Of a DNA stretch of 64,000 bases, positions 1 through 7,474 are shown piece after piece. The notes under the pieces are model-generated. The model searched no databases. It was given only the letters and a program-made list of their open reading frames with translations, and was not told the DNA's origin. Source of the DNA: Bacillus spongiae (GTDB lineage Bacteria; Bacillota; Bacilli; Bacillales; Bacillaceae_K); assembly GCF_037120725.1 (NCBI RefSeq), contig NZ_JBBAXC010000015.1, positions 25,478-89,477 of the forward strand, read 5' to 3'. Made by a program: the position numbers and the translations under genes. How positions within the stretch are numbered: the first letter of the stretch is position 1; the number at the start of each line of letters is the position of its first letter.

Positions 1-866
1 GTGACGTATTACTACACGATATTTGCGTCGGTAGAGGGAAAACCACTACAGCCGTCCAATGAAGTATCTGCAACGCCTGAACCTCATCAAGTCGAGGCTG
101 TGGCATCAGCTTCTAAAGTGACATTGGAATGGGATCAAGTGGAAGGGGCTAGATTATACTTAGTTGGAAGATCAACAACCCCCGGAGAATCAACAACGAT
201 AATAAGTGGTCAAATAGATCCGAGTACATTAACGTATACAGATACAGATGTAGAAAATGGAGTGACGTATTACTACACGGTATTTGCGTGGGTAGAAGGA
301 AAACCTCTACAGCCGTCCAATGAAGTATCTGCAACACCTGAACCTCATCAAGTCGAGGCTGTGGCATCAGCTTCTAAAGTGACATTGGAATGGGATCAAG
401 TGGAAGGAGCTAGATTATACTTAGTTGGAAGATCAACAACCCCTGGAGAATCAACAACGATAATAAGTGGTCAAATAGATCCGAGTACATTAACGTATAC
501 AGATACAGATGTAGAAAATGGAGTGACGTATTACTACACGATATTTGCGTCGGTAGAGGGAAAACCACTACAGCCGTCCAATGAAGTATCTGCAACGCCT
601 GAACCTCATCAAGTCGAGGCTGTGGCATCAGCTTCTAAAGTGACATTGGAATGGGATCAAGTGGAAGGGGCTAAATTATACTTAGTTGGAAGATCAACAA
701 CCCCCGGAGAATCAACAACGATAATTAGTGGTCAAATAGATCCGAATACAGTAACGTATACAGATACAGATGTAGAAAATGGAGTGACGTATTACTACAC
801 GGTATTTGCGTGGGTAGAAGGAAAACCTCTACAGCCGTCCAATGAAGTATTTGCAACGCCTCAAGT
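1..866 (+). repeat. 261-bp tandem repeat encoding FN3-like modules
   Basis: Repeat units begin at 91, 352 and 613, with a partial unit before them, giving a period of exactly 261 bp (87 codons). Two sub-types alternate: units ending TVFAWVEGK and units ending TIFASVEGK, so the array also has a 522-bp higher-order period. Differences between units are a few bases only. Confidence 0.93.
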
Positions 867-879
867 AGATATAGATTAA
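1..879 (+). CDS. C-terminal part of a fibronectin-III-repeat surface protein (5' end outside window)
   Basis: The frame is open from base 1, so the gene starts upstream of the window. What is visible is one partial and three complete repeats of 87 residues, each with the fibronectin type III pattern: VTLEWDQVEGA near the start, then YTDTDVENGVTYYYTVFA, ending in EVSATPEPHQ. Such repeats are extracellular spacers in secreted or wall-bound proteins. No LPXTG motif or membrane anchor follows; the protein simply ends ATPQVDID, so any attachment or catalytic domain must lie in the missing N-terminal part. A strong terminator follows 40 bases after the stop. The repeats are almost identical at DNA level, which points to recent amplification or gene conversion. 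The function of the whole protein cannot be told from this end. Confidence 0.85.
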   Translation: MTYYYTIFASVEGKPLQPSNEVSATPEPHQVEAVASASKVTLEWDQVEGARLYLVGRSTTPGESTTIISGQIDPSTLTYTDTDVENGVTYYYTVFAWVEGKPLQPSNEVSATPEPHQVEAVASASKVTLEWDQVEGARLYLVGRSTTPGESTTIISGQIDPSTLTYTDTDVENGVTYYYTIFASVEGKPLQPSNEVSATPEPHQVEAVASASKVTLEWDQVEGAKLYLVGRSTTPGESTTIISGQIDPNTVTYTDTDVENGVTYYYTVFAWVEGKPLQPSNEVFATPQVDID

Positions 880-920
880 GTGCTGTACACTCTCCTATAC
901 TATTATACGTAACATCAGGT

Positions 921-960
921 AGCCCAGAAACAAGACTGAACTTGTTTCTGGGTTATTTTT
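921..960 (+). terminator. Rho-independent terminator of the FN3-repeat gene
   Basis: A perfect 12-bp stem (CCCAGAAACAAG at 923-934 with its complement at 941-952), extended by a G-T pair and closed by a 6-base loop, is followed by TTATTTTT. Confidence 0.9.
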
Positions 961-1124
961 AACTTTGGTTCGGAACTCTAAAAAATCGAGGGGACAGATA
1001 CAGGCTTAAATTGTCCTCTATTACCGCTTTAACCAAACTATTCACATTAGTTCTAATAATTAAAGCCTAGAAAACAACACACCCCATTTGTTTAGCTTGC
1101 CGATATTAATATGCTCTCCTCCAT

Positions 1125-1565
1125 CTAAATCGGAAGTTCTGTCATCGGTAGAAGGCGTGAATCTTCAATTGCTGCATTCCGATGTCCGATACCGGCTAGA
1201 TAGTCTTGATTATTTGAAAAAGCAAGAAAAGACTGTGCACTATTCTGGCGAATCATCATGACAAGATCCCATCTTTCGTCTTCGGGACCGATAAGAAACT
1301 CTCCGCCATCGCCAAGAAACATGACTTCACCCCCGCTTTCACGGAGAAATGGGAGCGTGTGCTCAATATAGCGGTTGAAAGCTTCTGCACCGCTAATTGG
1401 GGCCTCTGGTGTTAGTTCAGGATTGGCTGTGTAATCGGCAACATCACGAAATCGCAGGAGGTTCAGCATGATGATACTACCCTCAATACGTCGTTGCATA
1501 AATCTCATGCCAGCGAGTTGGGATGGTTCGGTGTAACGGATGATTTTAGTGTTCTTATCACTCAT
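1125..1565 (-). CDS. DUF1330 family protein (dimeric alpha-beta barrel)
   Basis: The 146-residue product has the hallmarks of the DUF1330 family: MLNLLRFRDVADY, SGAEAFNRY, a GG.V.FLGDG segment, WDLVMMIR, and the C-terminal signature HRNAAIEDSRLLP. Members fold as ferredoxin-like dimeric alpha-beta barrels related to EthD and ABM monooxygenases; no reaction is established for most of them. The product should be cytosolic, as no signal or membrane segment is seen. The start is set by AAGGAG 7 bases upstream. The promoter carries the same pair of palindromes as the promoter of the XRE regulator at 1731-2201, so the two genes are probably co-regulated by that protein. Confidence 0.85.
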   Translation of the reverse strand: MSDKNTKIIRYTEPSQLAGMRFMQRRIEGSIIMLNLLRFRDVADYTANPELTPEAPISGAEAFNRYIEHTLPFLRESGGEVMFLGDGGEFLIGPEDERWDLVMMIRQNSAQSFLAFSNNQDYLAGIGHRNAAIEDSRLLPMTELPI

Positions 1566-1580
1566 ATCTTTTCACTCCTT

Positions 1581-1625
1581 GACGTAATTTAAGTCGATAA
1601 TAACAAAAGACATAAAATACGTCAA
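1581..1625 (-). promoter_or_regulatory. Promoter of the DUF1330 gene with two GAC-N9-GTC palindromes
   Basis: Read on the minus strand, a -35 TTGACG (1620-1625) and a -10 TATTAT (1597-1602) are 17 bases apart. A palindrome GAC-N9-GTC overlaps the -35 (1609-1623) and a second lies between the -10 and the RBS (1581-1595); centres are 28 bp apart. The same arrangement is found at 2217-2261. That it is an operator of the XRE protein is an inference. Confidence 0.75.
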
Positions 1626-1730
1626 ATGTTATGGCGTATTTTATGTCTTAAAGTTATTCCGAAGTAAGAATAGTTATAAATTAATGCCTGTTAGTCTGGA
1701 AAGCAGCCCTTTAATCGATTCTTGGTTCTA

Positions 1731-2201
1731 TTAGTCAGTTCGTTTTTCTCTAATCAGTTGCTCCATTTCTGTTAAGAATAAGTCGATTCCTCGGTCTATT
1801 TCTTCATCATCATGATGAAGTATCGAAGCCAATCTTCCGATACGAATTTGTTTCGCTTTTTCCTTATGAAGCTTCTCGATTTGTTCTAGGTAAGATTCTG
1901 TCTCCTCAACACCGTCATTTATTCTTTTTTTAATGAGCAGCATTTGGATATCGATCTTATTAATGGGATCGAGATTTTTGGTAAAATTCTTCTCATCCAC
2001 TAAATACGATTCATCGATTTCAAAATAGTCACTAAGGGATTTTAATCTTTCTTGCGGAATGGGCCTGCGTTTCTTAATCCAATCTGAAATTTGTTGAGGA
2101 GTAATATTTAACTCCCGACCAATCGCTGAATAAGACCGTTCATTGACCATTACGAGGTATTCTAATATGGTTTTCGCATTTAAAAGGTTGTTAGTACTCA
2201 T
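1731..2201 (-). CDS. XRE-type helix-turn-helix transcriptional regulator
   Basis: The 156-residue protein has an N-terminal helix-turn-helix (about residues 20-62: SAIGRELNITPQQISDWIKKR, split here as two helices and a turn, then IPQERLKSLSDYFEID), typical of Cro/C1 regulators. The C-terminal half (about 75-156) is charged and helical and is likely to dimerise the protein; no catalytic domain is seen. It starts at ATG 2199-2201 with AAGGAG just upstream. Its own promoter carries two palindromes that are also present at the neighbouring DUF1330 promoter. I infer an autoregulated repressor of both genes. There is no toxin-like neighbour, so a toxin-antitoxin role is not supported. Confidence 0.85.
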   Translation of the reverse strand: MSTNNLLNAKTILEYLVMVNERSYSAIGRELNITPQQISDWIKKRRPIPQERLKSLSDYFEIDESYLVDEKNFTKNLDPINKIDIQMLLIKKRINDGVEETESYLEQIEKLHKEKAKQIRIGRLASILHHDDEEIDRGIDLFLTEMEQLIREKRTD

Positions 2202-2216
2202 TTTTTATAGCTCCTT

Positions 2217-2261
2217 GACATAATTTAAGTCAAGATTAACAAAAGACCTAAACCATGTCAA
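2217..2261 (-). promoter_or_regulatory. Autoregulatory promoter of the XRE gene with two palindromes
   Basis: On the minus strand -35 TTGACA (2256-2261) and -10 TAATCT (2233-2238) are spaced by 17 bases. Palindromes GAC-N9-GTC lie at 2245-2259, over the -35, and at 2217-2231, after the -10. Spacing (28 bp between centres) and the downstream 15-mer (one difference) match the DUF1330 promoter. Confidence 0.77.
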
Positions 2262-2636
2262 TTTCTGTCTCGGAGTTCTCCTGCAGCAAAAATAGTTATT
2301 GAAGTTATCTACGTGACTCCCCTGAAGAGCGAACAACTTGTATTGCTACAACCTTTCCAATTGTAAGGTTTAAATGAGCCTTGACTATAAGCTAGAAAAA
2401 AATAAGCAAATGATAGACATAAAAACTAGGAGTAAGTTTTTAAGTAGTGGGCCATTATCTTGAATTATTGAATTCGAGAAAGATATATAGCTTAGCGTTT
2501 TTTAAAAAATAAGGTTTAGATGAAAATATCATTATCATTCTACTAAAAATGTATGCTTGTCTTAGATCACCTGTCCTATACCAAATGGAATCTATTAGCA
2601 TAGTATATTGTAAAAGACTATAGGGGATGAAAAAAG
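2262..2636. other. Intergenic region with one copy of a dispersed hairpin repeat
   Basis: No gene is apparent over about 375 bases. Bases 2449-2484 (GGCCATTATCTTGAA, then ATTGAATTCGAGA) closely match 16228-16260, where the same sequence folds as an inverted repeat. The arms are partly decayed here. Confidence 0.5.
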
Positions 2637-2750
2637 ATGGATGTATTTAATAATATGGCCTTAATATTGGTTTTATTTATCTTGTTGGTTATTGTATTAG
2701 TATCAGATTTAGAATATAACATGAGAGCTCTACTATTATTAAATTTATAA
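2637..2750 (+). CDS. 37-residue membrane micro-protein, YjcZ-like
   Basis: This short frame starts at ATG 2637 with GGGG upstream. The product begins MDVFNNMALILVLFILLVIV and has one hydrophobic helix. The core ALILVLFILLVIV is very close to the [14 protein letters not shown] core of the two YjcZ-type sporulation proteins at 31835 and 37774, although the glycine-rich head is missing and the tail (DLEYNMRALLLLNL) is different. I infer a divergent member of that spore-associated family. A short hairpin (2761-2784) follows the stop. A chance open frame is possible, given the size. Confidence 0.5.
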   Translation: MDVFNNMALILVLFILLVIVLVSDLEYNMRALLLLNL

Positions 2751-2825
2751 CCAATAAAATAACCACAGACAAAAGTCAGTGGTTGTAATACATAAAGGTT
2801 GTTCAAAAAAATTAATTCCTATACA

Positions 2826-2876
2826 TTGAAAATCGACGCTACCGTCTTTATAATAATAAATATAGACGTTAGCGTC
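2826..2876 (+). promoter_or_regulatory. Promoter of the TetR gene with two GACG-N4-CGTC palindromes
   Basis: A -35 TTGAAA (2826-2831) and a perfect -10 TATAAT (2849-2854) are 17 bases apart. Palindrome 1 (2835-2846) sits in the spacer, and palindrome 2 (2865-2876) at the expected transcription start; centres are 30 bp apart. Together they also form a 17-bp inverted repeat (2831-2847 with 2864-2880, one mismatch). This is a classic arrangement for TetR autorepression; binding itself is inferred. Confidence 0.8.
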
Positions 2877-2919
2877 GATTTTATTTGTTAGATTTAAATG
2901 AAGTTTAGGGGGGATAGGT

Positions 2920-3534
2920 ATGTCTCCAAAAGTAAGTAAGGAGCACCGAGAGCAACGAAGGGCAAACATTATAAGCGCTGCCAAGAAGCTATTTATTGAA
3001 CAGGGCTATGAAAGAACAACAATGGAACATGTAATGGGAGCGGCAAAAATGAGCAAAGGTGGATTATACCAATACTTTTCAAACAAGGAGAATCTATTCG
3101 AAACCATTTTAGAGGAAGATTTGCATCGAGTAGTCCAGGAAACAGAGAAGATACTTGAAGGCAAGGTAGAGTCGTATTGGAATTTGCTCCTATTAAGGAT
3201 GTTTGGGGAGCAAATGGAACCTACTGATACAATGGACCCACTAGCTCCTAGTAAGCTAGAGTTCTTTCTAACTGGCAGAAGAGATGAACGTCGACGAGCA
3301 TATGGGAATGAACGTTATACGCTAGGGGTAAAAATCTTTGCCGATATTATTGCTGAAGGACAAAGAAATGGGGAATTTAAAGAACGTTTTCCTAGTGAAA
3401 TTCTTGCCAGAACCATTGTCTCATTTGTTGATGGGTTAGCGGTAGATGATTCGCACTTACCGAAAGAAAGCTTAAAAATGAAAGAGCAATATGTAATGTT
3501 TCTCGAATATTTAAAGGGAGCATTACAAGCATAG
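2920..3534 (+). CDS. TetR/AcrR family transcriptional regulator
   Basis: The 204-residue product has a standard TetR N-terminus: helix-turn-helix at about residues 12-58 with RANIISAAKKLFIEQGYERT, then MSKGGLYQYFSNKENLF. The C-terminal ligand and dimer domain (about 70-204) is not assignable to a ligand. The start is preceded by AGGGGGG. The promoter carries two palindromes at repressor positions. It lies 72 bases upstream of the M3 peptidase gene in the same orientation and with no terminator between, so the two are probably co-transcribed and controlled by this protein. Confidence 0.9.
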   Translation: MSPKVSKEHREQRRANIISAAKKLFIEQGYERTTMEHVMGAAKMSKGGLYQYFSNKENLFETILEEDLHRVVQETEKILEGKVESYWNLLLLRMFGEQMEPTDTMDPLAPSKLEFFLTGRRDERRRAYGNERYTLGVKIFADIIAEGQRNGEFKERFPSEILARTIVSFVDGLAVDDSHLPKESLKMKEQYVMFLEYLKGALQA

Positions 3535-3606
3535 AACATAGTCGTTTAGGACAGAGCGATGCGAATGGAGAAACGTATAAAATGAATTTATCTTAAAGGA
3601 GTTTCT

Positions 3607-5157
3607 ATGGAAATAAACTTTACTCGTCTCCTTCATATTAGAGAGCGTAACGATTGGAAAAAAGCCTATGACGAAGAGATACTAAAACTTGATCAACTAT
3701 ATCAAGAAGAAGAGAGACTTTATTATGAGATGTATGCTGAGGGAAAAGAAAGCACGAGACTTGATGAAATATTAGAAATAAAGAATATGTTAATGACGAA
3801 TGAACAATTGAAAGAAAACATATTATCGTGGCAAGAAACAATGAAGGATGACCCCATTTGGTTCAGAAGGTTAGAAGTATTCTTATCCCAAATGATAAAG
3901 GATTCACTTGATAGTCATCCAGAATTGGTGAAGATTCAACAATCTTTGCAAAAGCGCCTCTTAGAAAGTACGTTTTTCCTTGATGGAGAGGAGTACAACA
4001 TAAGTAGGGCTCACTCCACCATGATAGATAGTCCTGACCGTGAACTTCGCCATAAGCTGCTATCAAAGTCTAAAGAAATTGGTGAAAGAAATGAGGAGTT
4101 ATTTAGAACGTTAATTGTCATGCGTAATAAATTGGCCCGGGACTTAGGGTTTAACCATTATTATGAATTTAGATGTAGCTTAAAGGAAATTGATTATGAG
4201 ATGTATTTATCAGAAATGAACGAGTTTTTAAAGAATACAAGAAGCTCTTCGTCGTCTTGGAATCATCGCATAAAAGAAAAATTTGGATGGGAAGCTTTAC
4301 AATATTATGATCTTTATTTTACAGCCTTTAATTTTCATCAAATTCAAAGTGAAGAATTTACAGCAGAACGTATGTATGACGTTCTTAAGGATGTTTTAAA
4401 TAGTTTAGACATTTCGATAGAGCAAATTCCCGTGACAATACAGAGCCTTGAAATTCCATATGGTGGTTTTTGTACAAATATTAACCCAGAAGAAATCAAA
4501 GTAGTTGTCGGAAAACGAGATTCATTTTCAGCATTCGTTACTGGAATACATGAGATGGGGCATGCCATCGACGGTTACTATAGTTCGTATCAATTTCCAG
4601 AGCTCTATCGATTTCACTCAAGCATAGCAGCTGAGAGTATTGCTGAATTATTCCAAACCATCTCGTATGATAAAGAGTTTCTAAAAAATAACTTTAAACT
4701 TCAAGAGGAAGATTATGCTCAAATAGAAGGTGCAAATCAATTAATGAATTTACTAATGGTGAAAATGAATTATTACCATAGTTTAGTTGAATATAAAATG
4801 TATCTGAATCCTGAACAGAATTTCCAAGAGCTAGCGAACAAATGTTATGAAGATGTTTTTGGCTATCAAGGTGACACTTTTCATCCAGCAAGTGAAATGT
4901 TTTATATTGAATACCCCATATTTTTTCAAGATTATAATTTTGCGTTAGCGAGTAGGGATATGATTCGACAATATTTCCACATTGAGAGCCTTTATAAAGA
5001 AACAGAAGTCTTTGAGAAATTACTTGAAATATTGATTAAACCAAATCAATTATTTTCATGGAAGCAACGTGTCGAGAAAGTGTGTGATAGACAACATACA
5101 TTTGGTTACTTAGCCAAGTCATTATCGAAAATAGAAAGTGAAACGAGCGATAAATAA
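3607..5157 (+). CDS. M3 family oligoendopeptidase (PepF-like)
   Basis: The 516-residue product carries the zinc metallopeptidase motif HEMGH at residues 315-319 (GIHEMGHAIDGYY), followed by AAESIAELFQTISY, where a downstream Glu is the expected third zinc ligand. Both are typical of family M3 (oligoendopeptidase F, thimet oligopeptidase). These are cytosolic enzymes that cleave short peptides; no signal peptide is present. The length is somewhat below the usual 560-600 residues of PepF. AAAGGAG lies 7 bases before the ATG. It follows the TetR gene and ends at a strong terminator. The substrate is unknown. Confidence 0.88.
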   Translation: MEINFTRLLHIRERNDWKKAYDEEILKLDQLYQEEERLYYEMYAEGKESTRLDEILEIKNMLMTNEQLKENILSWQETMKDDPIWFRRLEVFLSQMIKDSLDSHPELVKIQQSLQKRLLESTFFLDGEEYNISRAHSTMIDSPDRELRHKLLSKSKEIGERNEELFRTLIVMRNKLARDLGFNHYYEFRCSLKEIDYEMYLSEMNEFLKNTRSSSSSWNHRIKEKFGWEALQYYDLYFTAFNFHQIQSEEFTAERMYDVLKDVLNSLDISIEQIPVTIQSLEIPYGGFCTNINPEEIKVVVGKRDSFSAFVTGIHEMGHAIDGYYSSYQFPELYRFHSSIAAESIAELFQTISYDKEFLKNNFKLQEEDYAQIEGANQLMNLLMVKMNYYHSLVEYKMYLNPEQNFQELANKCYEDVFGYQGDTFHPASEMFYIEYPIFFQDYNFALASRDMIRQYFHIESLYKETEVFEKLLEILIKPNQLFSWKQRVEKVCDRQHTFGYLAKSLSKIESETSDK

Positions 5158-5239
5158 TAGGTTTATAGAGCGTAATAAATTAGTATTTTTAAATAATCTT
5201 TCATTTCAATTAGTAGTAGGGAGTATACATTATCTGGTT

Positions 5240-5275
5240 AAAAAGAGCAGGATTTAAATCTTGCTCTTTTTATCA
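5240..5275 (+). terminator. Terminator of the tetR-M3 peptidase operon
   Basis: A 14-bp stem (AAAAAGAGCAGGAT at 5240-5253 with 5258-5271, one G-T pair), a TTAA loop, and the U-rich 3' arm running to TTTTTAT. Confidence 0.9.
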
Positions 5276-5464
5276 TGAAATGATACTATTCAGGTATCAG
5301 GAATGGTAGGTTTTGGGTCAGGATATAGGTTAAACGTGGGTGATAAACAACTTCAGACTACGTTTAAAGAGAGTCTGTACCCAGCCCTACATACTTAACT
5401 TTCTTTAAAGCATACTTTTTTAGAAAAAGAAAAGTACATTTCTGATAACCAATAATCGAATAGA

Positions 5465-5597
5465 ATTCCTTCGGGGCAGGGTGAAATTCCCAACCGGCGG
5501 TGATGAGCAAATGCTCTTAGTCCGTGACCCGCCTTTGGCGGTGGATTTGGTGAAACTCCAAAGCCGACAGTGAAAGTCTGGATGGGAGAAGGAATCG
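5465..5597 (+). ncRNA. FMN riboswitch (RFN element)
   Basis: The conserved RFN blocks are all present: CTTCGGGGCAGGGTGAAATT, CCCAACCGGCGGTGAT, AGTCCGTGACCCGC, TGGTGAAACTCC, AAGCCGACAGTGAAAGTC and GGATGGGAGAAGGA. The outer helix pairs CCTTC with GAAGG. It lies directly before the rib operon and is followed by a terminator at 5644-5676, so FMN binding is expected to cause early termination. Confidence 0.98.
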
Positions 5598-5643
5598 CGC
5601 ATAAAAAATTTATGTTTTTTATGCTTATTTAGTCATGCCAAAG

Positions 5644-5676
5644 CCCCCGAGTGAACTATCACTCGGGGTTGTTTTT
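5644..5676 (+). terminator. Riboswitch-controlled terminator before ribD
   Basis: The stem CCCCGAGTGA (5645-5654) pairs with TCACTCGGGG (5659-5668) and is followed by a GTTTTTT run. Its place between the FMN riboswitch and ribD makes it the expression platform. Confidence 0.93.
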
Positions 5677-5703
5677 TAGTAATGTTTTGAAAGGAGCTGA
5701 AAA

Positions 5704-6795
5704 ATGCACGAATACTATATGAAAACAGCGATATCACTTGCAATGTCAGCAAAAGGGCAGACCTCACCGAATCCAACAGTCGGTGCTATTGTAGTGAAAA
5801 ACGGAAGAGTAATAGGAACAGGTGTTCATTTACAAGCAGGTCATGCACATGCTGAAGTATTTGCTCTAGAACAAGCAGGCGAGGAAGCTGAAAATGCGGA
5901 TCTTTACGTGACATTAGAACCGTGTTTTCATACAGGTAGAACTCCTCCGTGTGTCGATTTAATTATTTCAAAAAAGATAAACAGAGTGTTTATTGCGACA
6001 TTAGATCCCAATCCGCTTGTAGCTGGAAAAAGTGTCACAAAGTTAAAGGAAGCTGGAATTGATGTACGTACGGGTATTTTGGAGAATGAGGCAAGAGAGC
6101 TGAATCAAGCCTTTTTTCATTATATTCAAACAGATACCCCTTTTGTAACGTTAAAAGCAGCTGTAACGTTAGACGGAAAGATAGCGACAGCTACTGGTGA
6201 CAGCAAATGGATCACATCAGAAAAAGCAAGGGAAGATGCACATCAGTATCGTCATTGGCATGACGGCATACTAGTAGGCATCGGAACCATTTTAAACGAT
6301 AACCCCCATCTTACAACGCGACTGCCCCAATCAGGTAATCACCCTATTCGAATTGTATTAGATACCCATCTACAAATACCACTTTCAAGTAATATTGTAC
6401 AGGTTGATGGATGCCAGACTATTGTGTTTTGCGGGAAAAATGCATCCGAAACGAAAGAAAAAGACTTATTGCGCCATGACGTGAAGGTTGTCAGGTGTAA
6501 AGCAGAAAAGGTTACCATTCCATTTGTATTAAATGAATTAGGAAAACGAAAGATTACTTCAATTTTAGTAGAAGGTGGCGCTGAAATTCATGGAGCCTTC
6601 TTTGCTCAAAAAGCCTTCCAACAACTTATTATGTATGTTGCTCCAACCTTGATTGGTGGACAAAATAGCTTAAGTGTATTTGGAGGACAAGGAGTCAAGT
6701 CTATTGATGACGGACTAAAAGTAGAATATGAAAAAATTGAGAAATTAGGTAGTGATTTAAAAATAATAGCAAAGCCATTATACGCAGAGGTGTAA
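5704..6795 (+). CDS. ribD: Riboflavin biosynthesis deaminase/reductase RibD
   Basis: The enzyme deaminates and then reduces the pyrimidine intermediate made from GTP. The N-terminal deaminase domain (about 1-145) has the zinc motif HAEVFAL and PCFHTGRTPPC; the C-terminal reductase domain (about 146-363) has LKAAVTLDGKIA, KWITSE and VEGGAEIHGAF. The length of 363 residues is normal. AAAGGAG lies 8-9 bases upstream of the ATG. It is the first gene of the riboflavin operon, and only 1 base separates it from ribE. Confidence 0.97.
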   Translation: MHEYYMKTAISLAMSAKGQTSPNPTVGAIVVKNGRVIGTGVHLQAGHAHAEVFALEQAGEEAENADLYVTLEPCFHTGRTPPCVDLIISKKINRVFIATLDPNPLVAGKSVTKLKEAGIDVRTGILENEARELNQAFFHYIQTDTPFVTLKAAVTLDGKIATATGDSKWITSEKAREDAHQYRHWHDGILVGIGTILNDNPHLTTRLPQSGNHPIRIVLDTHLQIPLSSNIVQVDGCQTIVFCGKNASETKEKDLLRHDVKVVRCKAEKVTIPFVLNELGKRKITSILVEGGAEIHGAFFAQKAFQQLIMYVAPTLIGGQNSLSVFGGQGVKSIDDGLKVEYEKIEKLGSDLKIIAKPLYAEV

Positions 6796-6796
6796 T

Positions 6797-7462
6797 ATGT
6801 TTACAGGTTTAATTGAAGAAATTGGCGTCATTCAAAACATAAGGGCGAAAAGGGAATCTTTAGAAGTAATAGTGAATTGTCGTAAAGTTCTTGAAGATAT
6901 AAAAATTGGTGATAGCATTGCGGTCAACGGTGTGTGTTTAACGGTGACTAGCTTTACTTCATCTAACTTTATTGCTGATGTTATGCCAGAAACGTACCAT
7001 GCTACTTCATTAAAGAGTTTAACAAAAGGGACAAATGTGAATCTAGAAAGAGCGATGCGAGCAAATGGACGGTTTGGTGGACATTTTGTCTCAGGTCATG
7101 TTGATACAGTGGGGATTGTTGAAACGAAAGAATATAGAGAGAACGCTGTTTATATGAAAATGAGACTAGCAGATAAGAAGTATATGTCATTTATGATGGA
7201 AAAGGGGTCCATAGCCATTGATGGGACTTCCTTAACAATCTTTTCTGTTCTAGATGATGAAAATTCATTTTCTATTTCCCTTATACCACAAACTCAGCAA
7301 GACACGATTTTAACTAGAAAACAAATTGGCGATGAGGTCAATATTGAATGTGATATGGTCGTTAAATATATGAATCGCTTAATGTCTAGAAGTAGGGGTG
7401 TGGAAGAGTCTACTTCATCAATGGACTTATCTTTTTTACAAAAGCACGGCTTTGCTGAATAG
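6797..7462 (+). CDS. ribE: Riboflavin synthase alpha chain
   Basis: Riboflavin synthase converts two lumazine molecules to riboflavin plus the pyrimidinedione. The 221 residues form two similar lumazine-binding domains: the first opens MFTGLIEEIG with NGVCLTVT, the second contains FGGHFVSGHVD, AIDGTSLTI and the LIPQT segment. The start follows the ribD stop by one base, consistent with translational coupling. Some authors name the Bacillus gene ribB or ribE. Confidence 0.97.
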   Translation: MFTGLIEEIGVIQNIRAKRESLEVIVNCRKVLEDIKIGDSIAVNGVCLTVTSFTSSNFIADVMPETYHATSLKSLTKGTNVNLERAMRANGRFGGHFVSGHVDTVGIVETKEYRENAVYMKMRLADKKYMSFMMEKGSIAIDGTSLTIFSVLDDENSFSISLIPQTQQDTILTRKQIGDEVNIECDMVVKYMNRLMSRSRGVEESTSSMDLSFLQKHGFAE

Positions 7463-7474
7463 GAGGGAATGAAC

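Noticed and set aside
149-628. Minus-strand open frames of 72 codons within the FN3 repeats
   Set aside because: They recur with the repeat period, have no RBS and are shadows of the repetitive plus-strand gene.
1-866. CRISPR-like regular repeat
   Set aside because: The 261-bp units are coding, contiguous and without spacers.
1125-2201. Toxin-antitoxin pair (XRE plus DUF1330)
   Set aside because: DUF1330 proteins are barrel-fold enzymes or enzyme-like proteins, the genes are separate transcription units, and no toxin motif is present.
5420-5602. Minus-strand 60-codon frame
   Set aside because: It is antisense to the FMN riboswitch, whose conserved blocks explain the sequence.
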